A stretch of 64,000 bases of DNA from the NCBI RefSeq assembly GCF_014201375.1, contig NZ_JACHDZ010000002.1, forward strand, positions 248,001 through 312,000. The letters run 5' to 3'. The translations under genes were made by a program, and so were the position numbers. A model generated the notes under the pieces. The model was not told where the DNA came from, made no database searches, and worked only from the letters and a program-made list of their open reading frames with translations. Shown here one piece after another: positions 38,109-47,323 of this stretch. How positions within the stretch are numbered: the first letter of the stretch is position 1; the number at the start of each line of letters is the position of its first letter. The stretch comes from Tunturiibacter empetritectus (GTDB taxonomy: Bacteria > Acidobacteriota > Terriglobia > Terriglobales > Acidobacteriaceae).

Positions 38109-38901
38109 CTAGGGGTTTCCCCATTCATATGACACTTTAGGAGAGCAATTCTTCTCTGTAATCTCGAAGACTGCTTGGCCGGTTTTTTGGTCTTTAGAAT
38201 GGGCAAGCATGGCAATGCGAATCATTCCATTCGCATCAGAGTGGATCACGTCTTCCTTTGTTGCGTCTGAGACAAACCGATAGTGAATATCTGTGTTAGG
38301 CCTGTATCCTTCACCTGATAGAAATGCCAACTGAAAATTGGCACTTAAGCGGGTCGCTGTCAGACTGCATCCTTTGTTATGTGCCTCAACAGGATCAGGT
38401 ACGATCATCAGGCCGATTTTTGTCTGACCTGCTGTGAATACGAGTCGCGACGGTTCACCCTTAAGTGGTTGAAATGTAAATTCGATCGGATTCATCCGGC
38501 TTCTTGGCGTCCCCACATTCGTCTGTCGTTCTGCCGGCGCAGATAAGCACTCCGTCTTTTCTCACTGAAATGCCATCGATGTTTTCAGACAATTTATCTG
38601 CTCCAACGGGCAACTGCCATGATGTTAGTAGCGTATTTTCCGGAACACCTTTGAGGAAGATTTGGTACCTAACTACCAAGTCTTTTCCAGAGCTACCTTG
38701 TCTCGCCACCTCTTTAGCTGTAATGCTCATTCCGATAGGAGGAGGAGAGGTAAAAGCAACCTGCAGATCCATAAGGTGCTGAACATACCTGGATTTGTCG
38801 GCTGGTGTGAGAGGGCCCTGTTGTGCCTCAGCTGTTTGAAAACTTACAACGCCACCGCTCGCCAGGAGCAGCAGGGTAGAGAGCACGTGGCAACTAATCA
38901 T
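38109..38901 (-). pseudogene. secreted hypothetical protein gene broken by a +1 frameshift
   Basis: Two minus-strand frames overlap by 56 bases and read as one protein. The first (38901 to 38461) has a signal peptide (VLSTLLLLASGGVVSFQTAEAQ) and runs to DGVLICAGRTTDEC. The second (38516 to 38109) carries on with NPIEFTFQPLKGEPSRLVFTAG and ends at YEWGNP. One extra base near 38494-38498 would explain the break; removing it gives about 260 residues. It may be a true pseudogene or a sequencing error. Base composition is clearly more AT-rich than the neighbours, and the segment lies between two copies of the cysS 3' end, so it looks acquired. Function unknown. Confidence 0.65.
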
Positions 38902-38987
38902 GGAAAAGAGTTTATCTCAGCCGTTTTGGCAACTCCGTCTCACACTGTTGGGCATCGGAATAAGACCGGTTTTGCTACACCTTGCAC

Positions 38988-39065
38988 ACGTTATTCGCAA
39001 CGACCTCGCTCCCACGGCATCCTAGTAGGAGTTCCAAAGATGGCGTACGCTGGAAATACAAATAA
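38988..39065 (+). repeat. direct repeat B: decayed copy of the cysS 3' end
   Basis: This stretch matches the cysS tail with small indels. Its last codons read TCC AAA GAT GGC GTA CGC TGG AAA TAC AAA TAA (SKDGVRWKYK stop), nearly identical to the real cysS end. The frame is broken further upstream. The relic stop (39063-39065) is one base before the ATG of the next gene, so cysS and that gene were probably once adjacent. Confidence 0.8.
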
Positions 39066-39066
39066 C

Positions 39067-39840
39067 ATGATCCCTTCGCATGCAACTCGTGACTTGATTG
39101 CGTTCCTTTTCGTCCTAATACTGTCTCTTACAGTAGCTGCTCAAACTCCCAGCTCCAACACGACCGAGTGGGAGAGCGAGGCACTCAAGCTGCGCCTCTT
39201 CTATCCCTCCGACCTCGTCAAAGCCGATCCCGAAAAAGTCCTGCACGACGGCCATCTCACCCTCTTCAACATGGACAACCCAAAGCTCACCGCCGAGACC
39301 CACTGCCTGCGTCCCGCACTCCTGCTCGAGCTCCCACAGTCCGGCCCCGCGCAAACCACAAGCACTCAACCCACCCCGGACGGCGGCACGCAGGTCACCA
39401 TCACGCCCGCGATCACCGCATCCATCCTGCTGGCAGAGCTCGACGTCGAGTGCCTCAACGCCGAGCACGAGAGTAGCAGCACCACCCTGCTCAGCGACCT
39501 CGCCGAGATCGTCAACAAGGTCCCCGGCATGAAGCCCATCGCGCCACCCTCCTGGTACAACGTCGGCTGGCAGAAGGTTCACATGGCCGCCGCGCAAGGC
39601 CCAGCGCAAGGTCCAGCCCAGCCGCAGGCATCAGCCACAGACTCTGCAACCCAGCCCACCGTTCCGCAGGCGCTCTACACCATGGGTCTCTCCACCAACT
39701 GGAACAGCCACCTCCTCGTCTGGTACTTTTCTTCGAACAACATCGACACGCTCAATCGCATCACCAAGACCGCCGTCCGCTTCGGCCGCGCCGAGGCCGC
39801 GCCGCTCTACCCACTTCCCATGGGCACCGCGGCCCCCTAA
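39067..39840 (+). CDS. secreted hypothetical protein
   Basis: This 257-residue exported protein has a hydrophobic signal (RDLIAFLFVLILSLTVAAQ) and a domain with LRLFYPSDLVKADPEKV, two or three Cys residues (HCLRPALLLEL, DVECLN) and PPSWYNVGWQKVHMAAA. A GPAQ repeat and a final YTMGLSTNWNSHLLVWYFSS follow. General layout and the YP-x-DLV/FV-x-DP start resemble the product of 43332-44042, so they may be distant paralogs. The ATG at 39067 follows the relic cysS stop codon by one base. Confidence 0.65.
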   Translation: MIPSHATRDLIAFLFVLILSLTVAAQTPSSNTTEWESEALKLRLFYPSDLVKADPEKVLHDGHLTLFNMDNPKLTAETHCLRPALLLELPQSGPAQTTSTQPTPDGGTQVTITPAITASILLAELDVECLNAEHESSSTTLLSDLAEIVNKVPGMKPIAPPSWYNVGWQKVHMAAAQGPAQGPAQPQASATDSATQPTVPQALYTMGLSTNWNSHLLVWYFSSNNIDTLNRITKTAVRFGRAEAAPLYPLPMGTAAP

Positions 39841-39856
39841 CTTTTTCTAACCCGAA

Positions 39857-39882
39857 CACGCAGAGAACACACGCAGAGACCA
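39857..39882 (+). repeat. two 13-bp tandem units abutting the fhs start codon
   Basis: CACGCAGAGAACA (39857-39869) and CACGCAGAGACCA (39870-39882) differ by one base and end exactly at the fhs ATG. No normal Shine-Dalgarno is present, so the GAGA repeats may serve ribosome binding. Confidence 0.6.
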
Positions 39883-41499
39883 ATGACCAAAGATCTTCTC
39901 CCCATCGAAGCCATCGTCGAAAAGCTCAACCTGCCTGAGAAGTACGTCGAACGCCTCGGCCGCTACGGCGCCAAACTCACGCTCGACCTCCTCGACGACC
40001 CCGCCTTCCCCGTACGCGGCAAGTTCATCCTGGTCACCGCGACCACGCCCACCCTCTCGGGCGAAGGCAAGACCGTCACCTCCATCGGCCTCGTGCAGGG
40101 CCTCGAGAAGATCGGAAAAAAAGCCATCATCACCTCGCGCGAACCCTCCCTCGGCCCGGTCTTCGGCATGAAAGGCGGAGCAGCCGGTGGCGGTCGCTCG
40201 CAGGTCGAACCCGCAGAAAAAATAAACCTCCACTTCCACGGCGACTTCCACGCCATCACCTCCGCGCACAACCTCCTCGCCGCGCTCATCGACTCCCACC
40301 TCTTCGACGGCAATCCACTCGACCTCGATCCCGACGCCATCAACTGGCCGCGCACGCTCGACATGAACGACCGCGCCCTACGTCACATCATCGTGCAGGC
40401 AGGCGGAAAACGCGACGGAGCCAACCGTCACACCGGCTTCCTCATCACCGCCGCCAGCGAGATCATGGCCATCATGGCGCTCGCCGCCAGCCGCGAAGAT
40501 CTGCGGCTTCGGCTGGAAAGAATCGTCGTCGGCTCAACCCGCAGCGGCAAGCCCGTCCTCGCAAAAGATTTAAACGCCACCGGCGCAATGATGGCGCTGC
40601 TCAGCGAAGCCATCCTTCCCAACCTCGTCCAGACCACGGAGGGCACGCCCGCGCTGGTTCATTGTGGACCCTTCGGAAACATCGCCCACGGTACCAGCTC
40701 CGTCCTCTCGCACCAGATGGGCCTTCGCCTCGCCGACTACGTCATCAACGAAACCGGCTTCGCCTCAGACCTCGGCTTCGAAAAGTACATGGACATCGTC
40801 ATGCCTTCTTCCGGCATCAAGCCCTCCGCCGCGGTCCTCGTCACCACGGTGCAGTCGGTTCGCACTCAGGGCGCAGGCGACCTTGAGGCCGGATTTGAAA
40901 ATCTGAAGAAGCACATCGCCATCGTCCGCGGCTTCAACCTCCCCGCCATCGTAGCCATCAACCGCTTCCCCAACGACACCGACGAAGATCTCAAGTTCCT
41001 CGAAAAGTACTGCGAAGCCCAGGGCGCAGCCTTCGCCCTCTCCGAGGCCTTCACAAAAGGAGGAGCCGGAGCCGCCGCGCTCGCCGAGAAGGTAGTCAGC
41101 GTCATCGCCGCCAACCCCAGCGTCACGCCCATCAGCACCTACGTCCCCAGTGCCTCGCCACTCGAAAAGATCACCGCCGTCGCGCAAAAAGTCTACGGTG
41201 CAGCCAACGTCGAGCTCTCGCCACAAGCCAAAGAGAAACTCGCCCGCTTCACAAAGTGGGGCTACGGCGCGCTCCCCGTCTGCATCGCCAAGACGCAGTA
41301 CTCCCTCACCGACGACCCCAAACTGATGGGCGCACCCACCGGCTGGACCCTCCACATCACCGACGTCGTGCTCTCCGCAGGCGCAGGCTTTCTCGTCGTC
41401 ATCTCCGGCAGCATGATGCTAATGCCGGGCCTGCCCAAGTCCTCCCGCGCGATGGACATCAACGTCGACGCAGCAGGCGAGATCATCGGCATGTCCTAG
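39883..41499 (+). CDS. fhs: formate--tetrahydrofolate ligase
   Basis: This 538-residue ATP-dependent enzyme makes 10-formyltetrahydrofolate from formate and THF. Landmarks are TPTLSGEGKTVTSIGLVQGL (ATP loop), REPSLGPVFGMKGGAAGGG, NLHFHGDFHAITSAHNLLAA, DLNATGAMMALL, ALVHCGPFGNIAHGTSSV, VTTVQSVRTQGAG and AGAGFLVVISGSMMLMPGLP near the end. Length is close to the family norm (about 555). With fdhA it places formate at a branch between oxidation and folate-bound C1 units. Confidence 0.96.
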   Translation: MTKDLLPIEAIVEKLNLPEKYVERLGRYGAKLTLDLLDDPAFPVRGKFILVTATTPTLSGEGKTVTSIGLVQGLEKIGKKAIITSREPSLGPVFGMKGGAAGGGRSQVEPAEKINLHFHGDFHAITSAHNLLAALIDSHLFDGNPLDLDPDAINWPRTLDMNDRALRHIIVQAGGKRDGANRHTGFLITAASEIMAIMALAASREDLRLRLERIVVGSTRSGKPVLAKDLNATGAMMALLSEAILPNLVQTTEGTPALVHCGPFGNIAHGTSSVLSHQMGLRLADYVINETGFASDLGFEKYMDIVMPSSGIKPSAAVLVTTVQSVRTQGAGDLEAGFENLKKHIAIVRGFNLPAIVAINRFPNDTDEDLKFLEKYCEAQGAAFALSEAFTKGGAGAAALAEKVVSVIAANPSVTPISTYVPSASPLEKITAVAQKVYGAANVELSPQAKEKLARFTKWGYGALPVCIAKTQYSLTDDPKLMGAPTGWTLHITDVVLSAGAGFLVVISGSMMLMPGLPKSSRAMDINVDAAGEIIGMS

Positions 41500-41533
41500 C
41501 CATATCGGTGACAATCCTAAGCAGTCTCTCGTG

Positions 41534-41630
41534 CCGACCAACGGGAGGAAGCCAAAGTTCGTCTTACCGAAAAGAGGTATACAAGTCACGAAGTGACCGC
41601 TCCACGCGCAGTGGGCCCGTCCGGCAGGAC
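41534..41630. repeat. modular palindromic repeat, copy 3 (half element)
   Basis: It starts with CCGACCAACGGGAGG and ends with GGGCCCGTCCGGCAGGAC, so it is one inverted arm with half of the central stem. It holds the GTCAC-GAA-GTGAC hairpin (41585-41597) and the stem CCAC/GTGG around the TGCGC-type loop. It lies between the convergent fhs and cupin genes. Confidence 0.9.
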
Positions 41631-41678
41631 AACTCTTTCGATTTAATCCGCGCAGCGAGCTACACCGGCATCTCAAAG

Positions 41679-42269
41679 CTACTTCACCCAGTTCGGCCCG
41701 ATAAACTCCCGCAGCGTCTCCGGGGTAGCCCACTCCGCCTTCCCGGCAAATCGCTTCACCCACTCAGCACCCTCGCCAATCCTCACGCGATCCGGCGTAA
41801 ACTCCGGCGAAAGCGTATTCACCATCAGCGCGAAGCTAGCTCCCTCATGCAGCCGCAGCGCCTTCCAGCAGCCACCCGGCACCGCCACTACTGGCCGCTG
41901 CCCCGCCGCATAGTCGAACCCAAGCGTCACCTTCTCCACACGTCCCTCCGGATGAAAGATGAAGTAGTCCACCGGCCCACCCTCCACCAGGATGTGCGTA
42001 TCGTCCGGCTCCAGCCAGTGGAGATAGTTGATCGGCCTCTCCCGCGTAAGCATGTAGTAGTTCTGGCTCTGCACCGCGAGCATGCGCCCACCAACCGTCA
42101 CCTTCTGCGCAGAGACTCCGATGATCCCCAGATACCCCGACTCCTTCGGCAGCACCGACAGCTTCAGCGTACGAATCAACTCCCTCGCGCGCGCATCTGT
42201 CGCTGGAGTCGCCCCCTGCAACCCACCGATAGTGGCCACGCAAACCGCGGCAAGCAAAAAGCGCCTCAT
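41679..42269 (-). CDS. exported cupin-fold protein (DUF985-like)
   Basis: This 196-residue protein has a signal peptide (MRRFLLAAVCVATIGGLQGA) and a cupin/RmlC-like barrel of the DUF985 type: ELIRTLKLSVLPKESGYLG, NYYMLTRERPINYLHWLEPDDTHILVEGGPVDYFIFHPEGRVEKVTLG, and RPVVAVPGGCWKA. DUF985 proteins are usually cytoplasmic; the signal peptide here suggests export. Function unknown. Confidence 0.82.
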   Translation of the reverse strand: MRRFLLAAVCVATIGGLQGATPATDARARELIRTLKLSVLPKESGYLGIIGVSAQKVTVGGRMLAVQSQNYYMLTRERPINYLHWLEPDDTHILVEGGPVDYFIFHPEGRVEKVTLGFDYAAGQRPVVAVPGGCWKALRLHEGASFALMVNTLSPEFTPDRVRIGEGAEWVKRFAGKAEWATPETLREFIGPNWVK

Positions 42270-42300
42270 GCCCGCAGACTAGCAGACGACAGCAAGAGAA

Positions 42301-43257
42301 CTAAGCCTTTTGTCCCGCCGCAATATCCTCATCCACCACAGTCGCAGCTCCGCTCTTCATCTTCGAGCTGGTCACCAGAAACACCGCCACCAGAATCGCC
42401 GCCATCCCCACATACTCCACCGCAACAAAGCGCTCCTTCAGCAGGATCACCCCAAGAATCACCGCGATCACCGGATTCACATAGGCATACGTCGCCACCT
42501 TCGACACCGCCACATGGTCCAGCAGGTAGACATACGCGCTGTAAGTAAGAATCGATCCGAACGCCGCCAGATAAAGCGTAGAAGCCCAGGCCTGCAGTCC
42601 CCATTGCGCCCCGTGGTATCCCTTCGTCACCACCAGCATCAACGCATTGAACACACCGCCGAACAGCATCTCCCAACCCGCCGCCGCGAATCCGCTAATC
42701 CGAAATGTCGACCGCCGCGAGATCACCGAAGCGCTTGTCCAGCACATCGCTCCGCCCAGCGTCACCCCCGCCGCGACGATCTGCCGCGAGTCACCACGCA
42801 GCCCCTCCCGCAACCCCGGCCACAGTAGAAACACAATCCCCACGAACCCGATGCAGACCCCAACCCACCCCTTCGCTCTCAACCCTTCGCCCCTGGGCAG
42901 CACAATCTCGATCAGCGCCGCATACAACGGAATCACCGCCACCAGCAGCGCCGCCAGCCCCGTCGGAAGATACTGCTCCGCCCAGATCACCGACGTATTC
43001 CCGCACCCCAGCATCAGCACACCAATCACAATTAGCCGCACCAACTCCTGCCGGTTCGGCCGCATCTTCTTCTTCAGCACAGCCGACGCCGCCAGCATCA
43101 GCACGCCCGCTATCAGAAACCGCACGCTCCCCAGCACAAACGGCGGCAGCACCTCCACCCCATACCGCATCGCCAGGTACGTCGATCCCCAGAAGAGATA
43201 AACGCATGCAAAACACAGCAGAATCCGCGTTCGATTTGGCGCTGAATTGACGGGCAT
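42301..43257 (-). CDS. EamA/DMT-family transporter
   Basis: This 318-residue inner-membrane protein has ten predicted helices in two EamA repeats. The first repeat starts LLCFACVYLFWGSTYLAMRYG (the FWGSTY motif is typical). The second has GGAMCWTSASVISRR and ends with PVIAVILGVILLKERFVAVEYVGMAAILVAV. DMT transporters usually export metabolites or amino acids; the substrate is unknown. It lies 31 bp upstream of the cupin gene and may share its transcript. Confidence 0.92.
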   Translation of the reverse strand: MPVNSAPNRTRILLCFACVYLFWGSTYLAMRYGVEVLPPFVLGSVRFLIAGVLMLAASAVLKKKMRPNRQELVRLIVIGVLMLGCGNTSVIWAEQYLPTGLAALLVAVIPLYAALIEIVLPRGEGLRAKGWVGVCIGFVGIVFLLWPGLREGLRGDSRQIVAAGVTLGGAMCWTSASVISRRSTFRISGFAAAGWEMLFGGVFNALMLVVTKGYHGAQWGLQAWASTLYLAAFGSILTYSAYVYLLDHVAVSKVATYAYVNPVIAVILGVILLKERFVAVEYVGMAAILVAVFLVTSSKMKSGAATVVDEDIAAGQKA

Positions 43258-43331
43258 TGCTCAATGGTATCGCGCCTTTGTCTCGCGCCCGACGCCTGCA
43301 GGCAAAGCCCTCCCGGTGCTACGATAAGGAG

Positions 43332-44042
43332 ATGGTGCTTCGTCCTGCTGCCTTATTGCTCGTCCTTCTCGTCTGTGTCTCTGCGTTCGCTCAAACTCCC
43401 GACCAGTCCTCCGCCCAGTCCAATCCCAACCTGCCGCGGAGCTTCCACGATCAGGATCTGAACATCACCTACTTCTACCCCGGCCGCTTCGTGCCCGACC
43501 CCGCAAGCGTCGCCGAAAGAACCGCCCCAGAGTCCTCCAGCTCAACCACCACCGCGACGCCGAAGTGTGCCCGCTCCACCTTCTTCGCCAACTCGGTCTC
43601 CCCGGTCGACACCTCCTCCTTCGTCCTCTCCACCATCGACAACACCTGCCCCAACGTCCTCCGTGGCGCCACCACGCTCGGCCCCTTCATCCGCGAGCAG
43701 ATCCTCCGCCAGCTCAAGCAGTACGGCGAGCCCACCGTCACCCAGGAGGCCACCCGCTACTCCATCGACGGCCATCCCGCAGCCATCGTCCTGGCCTCAG
43801 TCCCCATGCCAGCCACCGCCGGAAAGATCCCCCAGACCACCTACGCTGCCAAGGCCTGCTTCCTCGGCAACATCCCCGTCAAAGCGAAGAAGAAGTCCGA
43901 TCCCGTCGACCCCACCCGTCACGTCCTCTGCTTCGACTACACCACCCTGCACAGCGACCTCTACCATCTCCTGTTCGCCTTCAGCCTGCAGTTCGACAAC
44001 GACACCCCCCAGCCCCTGGTCCCCGGCAGCGTCATCCGCTAG
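43332..44042 (+). CDS. secreted hypothetical protein
   Basis: This 236-residue exported protein has a signal peptide (LRPAALLLVLLVCVSAFAQ) and a Ser/Gln linker, then LNITYFYPGRFVPDPASV. Four spaced cysteines follow (KCARSTFF, DNTCPNVL, KACFLG, VLCFDY) that could form disulfides. A stretch RYSIDGHPAAIVLASVPMP suggests a compact beta-rich domain. AAGGAG lies directly before the ATG; the GTG one codon later is an equal candidate. Its layout resembles that of the 39067-39840 product. Function unknown. Confidence 0.7.
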   Translation: MVLRPAALLLVLLVCVSAFAQTPDQSSAQSNPNLPRSFHDQDLNITYFYPGRFVPDPASVAERTAPESSSSTTTATPKCARSTFFANSVSPVDTSSFVLSTIDNTCPNVLRGATTLGPFIREQILRQLKQYGEPTVTQEATRYSIDGHPAAIVLASVPMPATAGKIPQTTYAAKACFLGNIPVKAKKKSDPVDPTRHVLCFDYTTLHSDLYHLLFAFSLQFDNDTPQPLVPGSVIR

Positions 44043-44084
44043 CGCAACATTGTCCCGCAAGCAACACGAGCCGTCAGCCCCGCG

Positions 44085-46745
44085 TTACTCCTCGCGCAGC
44101 AGCAGCAAAGGATCTGTAGCCAGCGCACGCCGCGCCGGAATCCAGCCAGCGAGCAACCCCAGCAGAAGCATCGTCACCAACACACCACCCAGCACAATCG
44201 GATCCCACGGCGTAGCCTGAGACACGATAAAAGCAATCACCTTGCCCGCCGCAAGACCAAGCAACATCCCGACAGCCGAACCGAACGCCAGCAATCGGAA
44301 GGTCCGCCCCAACGCCGCCTGCAACAGCTCTCTCCGTTGCGCGCCCAGTGCGATGCGAATCCCAAACTCTCGCAGCCGCTTGCTCACCGAGAAAGACGCC
44401 ATACCAAAGATCCCAACTACTGACAGCATCGCGCCCATCACTCCCAATACACCGAGTGAAATCGTCGCCATCCGCGGACCAAACAGAGCCGCATCCAGAG
44501 TTTGAAAGCGCGTCTGGATATAAACCGGCAGCCCTGCATCCAGATTCCGCAAAGTGCTCCTGATGGCCAGTGCAAGTTGCTCCGGATTCCGGCTCGAGCG
44601 CACCACAAGGTACGCTGAGTTGGAGGGCGATTGCAAAATAGGAAGAAACATCGCCGGCTGCGGATCTTCCGTGAGGCTTCCATACTTTCCATCCTCGGCA
44701 ATCCCCACAACTTGTACGCGTGCTCCTTCCGGCAACTTGAAGTACGCGCCCATAGCCTTTGCTTCCGTGCCGAAGATCTTCCGCGCAAACTGTCGATTTA
44801 CCACCGCGACACGTGGTTTGTCCTTGTTATCCTGCCAGCTAAATTCTCTTCCAGACACCAGCGCCGTACCTGCCGCTTGAAAGTATTCGGGCGAGATCTT
44901 GAACATGATCGAATTTGTTGCGGCATTCGCAGGCCTTAGATCCGTCGTACTGTCGGTGAAGACGTTCGAGTCCGGTTGCGTATCGCCCAAAGGCACCTGA
45001 TCCCCCAGGCCCACGGTTTCAACGCCGGGAATCGCAGCCAACGCATCAATCATGCGCTTTTGCATGGGCGGAACCTTGTCGCCCAGATAGCCCGCCATAT
45101 TTAGGTCCGTCTCAACCAGCATCGTGTTCTTCAATTCGAAGCCAAAATTGTTGTGCAGCGAATTGGCTAAACCGCGGACCGCGACAATCGAAGAAGTGAC
45201 AAGCACGGCGCAGATTGCAATCTGCACCACAAGTAACAAATCGCGGAAACTCATCCGCAAACCAAACCGTCCGCGCTTCGTCTCTACTGCGCCACCCTTC
45301 ACCGCCTCATACGGATCGGTGCGAAGAACCTGCCCTACCGGCACCGCACCAAACAGTAGTCCACTGGCCAACGCCAGAAACAAAGCGACCGCATACACCT
45401 TTACATCCGGATTCACGGACATACGAAGCGGCCACCGGGAGATTGGCTGCCACACGCTCAACGCCCGCAACAACGCCACGCTGCCTGCAAGGCCAACCGC
45501 CCCACCCACCAGCGAAATCAAGATAGCTTCGGCAAAGAGCCCACGCAGAATCCGTTTGCGGCTCGACCCAAGCGCCAGCCGCAGAGCGATCTCCCGCGAT
45601 CGATCCGAAGCGCGTGCCGCAAACAGGCTGCCCAGGTTGGCGCACGCTGCCAGCAGAATCAATCCCGCCAATAGCATCAGTGCGGTCATAAACGTCCGCA
45701 CAGGGCGGCCAATATAGTCGCCATAAAGCCCCGGCCGCGCCAGTTTGAACCTCATCTTGGGATCGTCTTTCGGGTACGCCTTCTCAAGAGAAGCTCCAAC
45801 CGAGTTCAGATCCGCAATCGCCTGCGCCGGAGTCACTCCTGCCTTCAGGTGTCCCAACGTCATAAACACCCAACGATTGCCTCGATTGTTCAGATCGGTC
45901 TCATCGAACTGCGCATGATTCACAATCGGCACAAAAAAATCCGGATTGAAGAATATCAGCGTGCCGTGAAACTCCGGCGGCCCAACCCCAACAATCGTGT
46001 AGGGAAATTTGTTCAGCCGGACGACACGACCGACGACGCTCGGATCACCCTGAAAGTGGCTGCGCCAGTAGTCGTACGTCAGCACAATGTATGGTGCGCT
46101 GTTCGGGCCGTGTTCATCGGAGCCATGAAAGAACCGCCCCAGGTAAGGCTCCAACTTCAGAGCATCGAAGTAATTTCCGCTGGTCTCTTCGATCCAGGCG
46201 CGCGAGGGATCGCTGCCCGTATCCAGCGCCGCCTGCATGACGTTGTAAGCCGCCACACTCTCAAAGCTGTGGTTGCGGTCCCGCAGGTCGAGATAGTCCG
46301 GATATGACTCGGACATATCGCCGGGCAGGCGCCACAGCCCGTAAAGGCTCTCCGACTGGGGCACATTCAACGGCCGCAGGATGAACGCATTCAAAACACC
46401 AAACACAACCGCATTCGCCCCAATCGCAAACGTCAGTGTCAAAATGGCAACAATCGCGAAGCCAGGTTTCTTGGCCATCCGGCGCAGCGCGAAACGAATA
46501 TCCTGAAGCAGCCCCTCGCCAAACTGGCCGCCCAGTGCATCGCGGCTCTCTTCTTTCAATCGCTGATAACCACCAAACTCGATACACGCACGCCTCTCTG
46601 CCTCTGCGCGTGGAAGACCACCACGCTCGAGATCATCGGCGCGATGTTGAATATGCGAGCGAAGCTCCTCCTCAATCTCACGATCAATCTCAGCACGATG
46701 AAACAGCGTCGAAACAAAGGAGCGTAGAGAGTCGATGAGTCTCAT
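44085..46745 (-). CDS. ADOP-type MacB/FtsX-family ABC permease
   Basis: This 886-residue membrane protein has two FtsX-type permease halves with MacB-like periplasmic domains. It begins with a helical N-terminal domain typical of this group (RAEIDREIEEELRSHIQHRADDLERGG, ERRACIEFGG), then RFALRRMAKKPGFAIVAILTLTFAIGANAVVF. The conserved transmembrane endings are RSREIALRLALGSSRKRILRGL and RLREFGIRIALGAQRRELLQAAL. Such duplicated permeases without their own ATPase gene are amplified in Acidobacteria. Its ATG overlaps the PadR stop by four bases. Confidence 0.92.
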   Translation of the reverse strand: MRLIDSLRSFVSTLFHRAEIDREIEEELRSHIQHRADDLERGGLPRAEAERRACIEFGGYQRLKEESRDALGGQFGEGLLQDIRFALRRMAKKPGFAIVAILTLTFAIGANAVVFGVLNAFILRPLNVPQSESLYGLWRLPGDMSESYPDYLDLRDRNHSFESVAAYNVMQAALDTGSDPSRAWIEETSGNYFDALKLEPYLGRFFHGSDEHGPNSAPYIVLTYDYWRSHFQGDPSVVGRVVRLNKFPYTIVGVGPPEFHGTLIFFNPDFFVPIVNHAQFDETDLNNRGNRWVFMTLGHLKAGVTPAQAIADLNSVGASLEKAYPKDDPKMRFKLARPGLYGDYIGRPVRTFMTALMLLAGLILLAACANLGSLFAARASDRSREIALRLALGSSRKRILRGLFAEAILISLVGGAVGLAGSVALLRALSVWQPISRWPLRMSVNPDVKVYAVALFLALASGLLFGAVPVGQVLRTDPYEAVKGGAVETKRGRFGLRMSFRDLLLVVQIAICAVLVTSSIVAVRGLANSLHNNFGFELKNTMLVETDLNMAGYLGDKVPPMQKRMIDALAAIPGVETVGLGDQVPLGDTQPDSNVFTDSTTDLRPANAATNSIMFKISPEYFQAAGTALVSGREFSWQDNKDKPRVAVVNRQFARKIFGTEAKAMGAYFKLPEGARVQVVGIAEDGKYGSLTEDPQPAMFLPILQSPSNSAYLVVRSSRNPEQLALAIRSTLRNLDAGLPVYIQTRFQTLDAALFGPRMATISLGVLGVMGAMLSVVGIFGMASFSVSKRLREFGIRIALGAQRRELLQAALGRTFRLLAFGSAVGMLLGLAAGKVIAFIVSQATPWDPIVLGGVLVTMLLLGLLAGWIPARRALATDPLLLLREE

Positions 46746-47083
46746 ATTTCCTCCGGTTGCGGTGCAAGTGCGCTGGCGATCGCGGTAGCCAGGCGGTTCC
46801 AGCTGTCCGTCTCTTCCTGCAGGCGCTTAAGGCCCACTGCAGTCAGCTCGTAAAACTTGGCCCGGCGATTATTTTCCGAGGTGCCCCAGTCAGCCTTCAG
46901 CAGACCCTGACGCAGCAGACGAAACAACCCGGGATACAGCGCGCCCTGCTCAATCAGCAGCGCTCCGCCGGAGATCTGCTCAATGCGCAGAAGCACGCCA
47001 TACCCATGCAAAGGCCCAAGCGAGACCGCGCGAAGAATCAGAAGATCGAGTGTGCCGGGAAGGAGTTGGGCCTGGGTGGTCAA
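46742..47083 (-). CDS. PadR-family transcriptional regulator
   Basis: This 113-residue winged-helix repressor has the PadR pattern: LLPGTLDLLILRAVSLGPLHGYGVLLRIEQ, LIEQGALYPGLFRLLRQGLLKADW, RRAKFYELTAVGLKRLQEE. The start is TTG at 47083 with AGGGGG upstream, under a clear promoter. It is co-translated with the ADOP permease gene through an ATGA overlap; PadR genes usually control such permeases. Confidence 0.92.
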   Translation of the reverse strand: MTTQAQLLPGTLDLLILRAVSLGPLHGYGVLLRIEQISGGALLIEQGALYPGLFRLLRQGLLKADWGTSENNRRAKFYELTAVGLKRLQEETDSWNRLATAIASALAPQPEEI

Positions 47084-47105
47084 GTGTCCCCCTAAGATGA
47101 TTAGG

Positions 47106-47134
47106 AGGCTAGACCTACTTCCCTAAGCTGTCAA
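47106..47134 (-). promoter_or_regulatory. sigma-70-type promoter of padR-permease operon
   Basis: On the minus strand TTGACA (47134-47129) is followed after 17 bp by TAGCCT (47111-47106). Transcription should start near 47099, about 16 bases before the TTG start. The -35 lies 11 bp from the end of repeat copy 4. Confidence 0.7.
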
Positions 47135-47145
47135 GGAGAGTTTTT

Positions 47146-47323
47146 GTCCTGCCGGACGGGCCTCCTGCGCGGAGTGCGGTCACTTCGTGACGCGTATACC
47201 CCTTCGGTTGGCGCTCCCGTTGGTCGCGAACGAAGATGATTCCGACCAACGGGAGGACCACGCGAAGCTTTAAAAAGGCGTGTGAACGCTCGCTCCACGC
47301 GCAGTGGGCCCGTCCGGCAGGAC
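47146..47323. repeat. modular palindromic repeat, copy 4 (full element)
   Basis: GTCCTGCCGGACGGGC opens it and GCCCGTCCGGCAGGAC closes it. The core is CTCCCGTTGGTCG...CGACCAACGGGAG. The left arm holds CTCC-TGCGC-GGAG (47162-47174) and GTCAC-TTC-GTGAC (47179-47191). The right arm is the AAGCTTTAAAAAGGCGTGTGAACGC type. It lies between divergent padR and aminotransferase genes. Confidence 0.93.
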
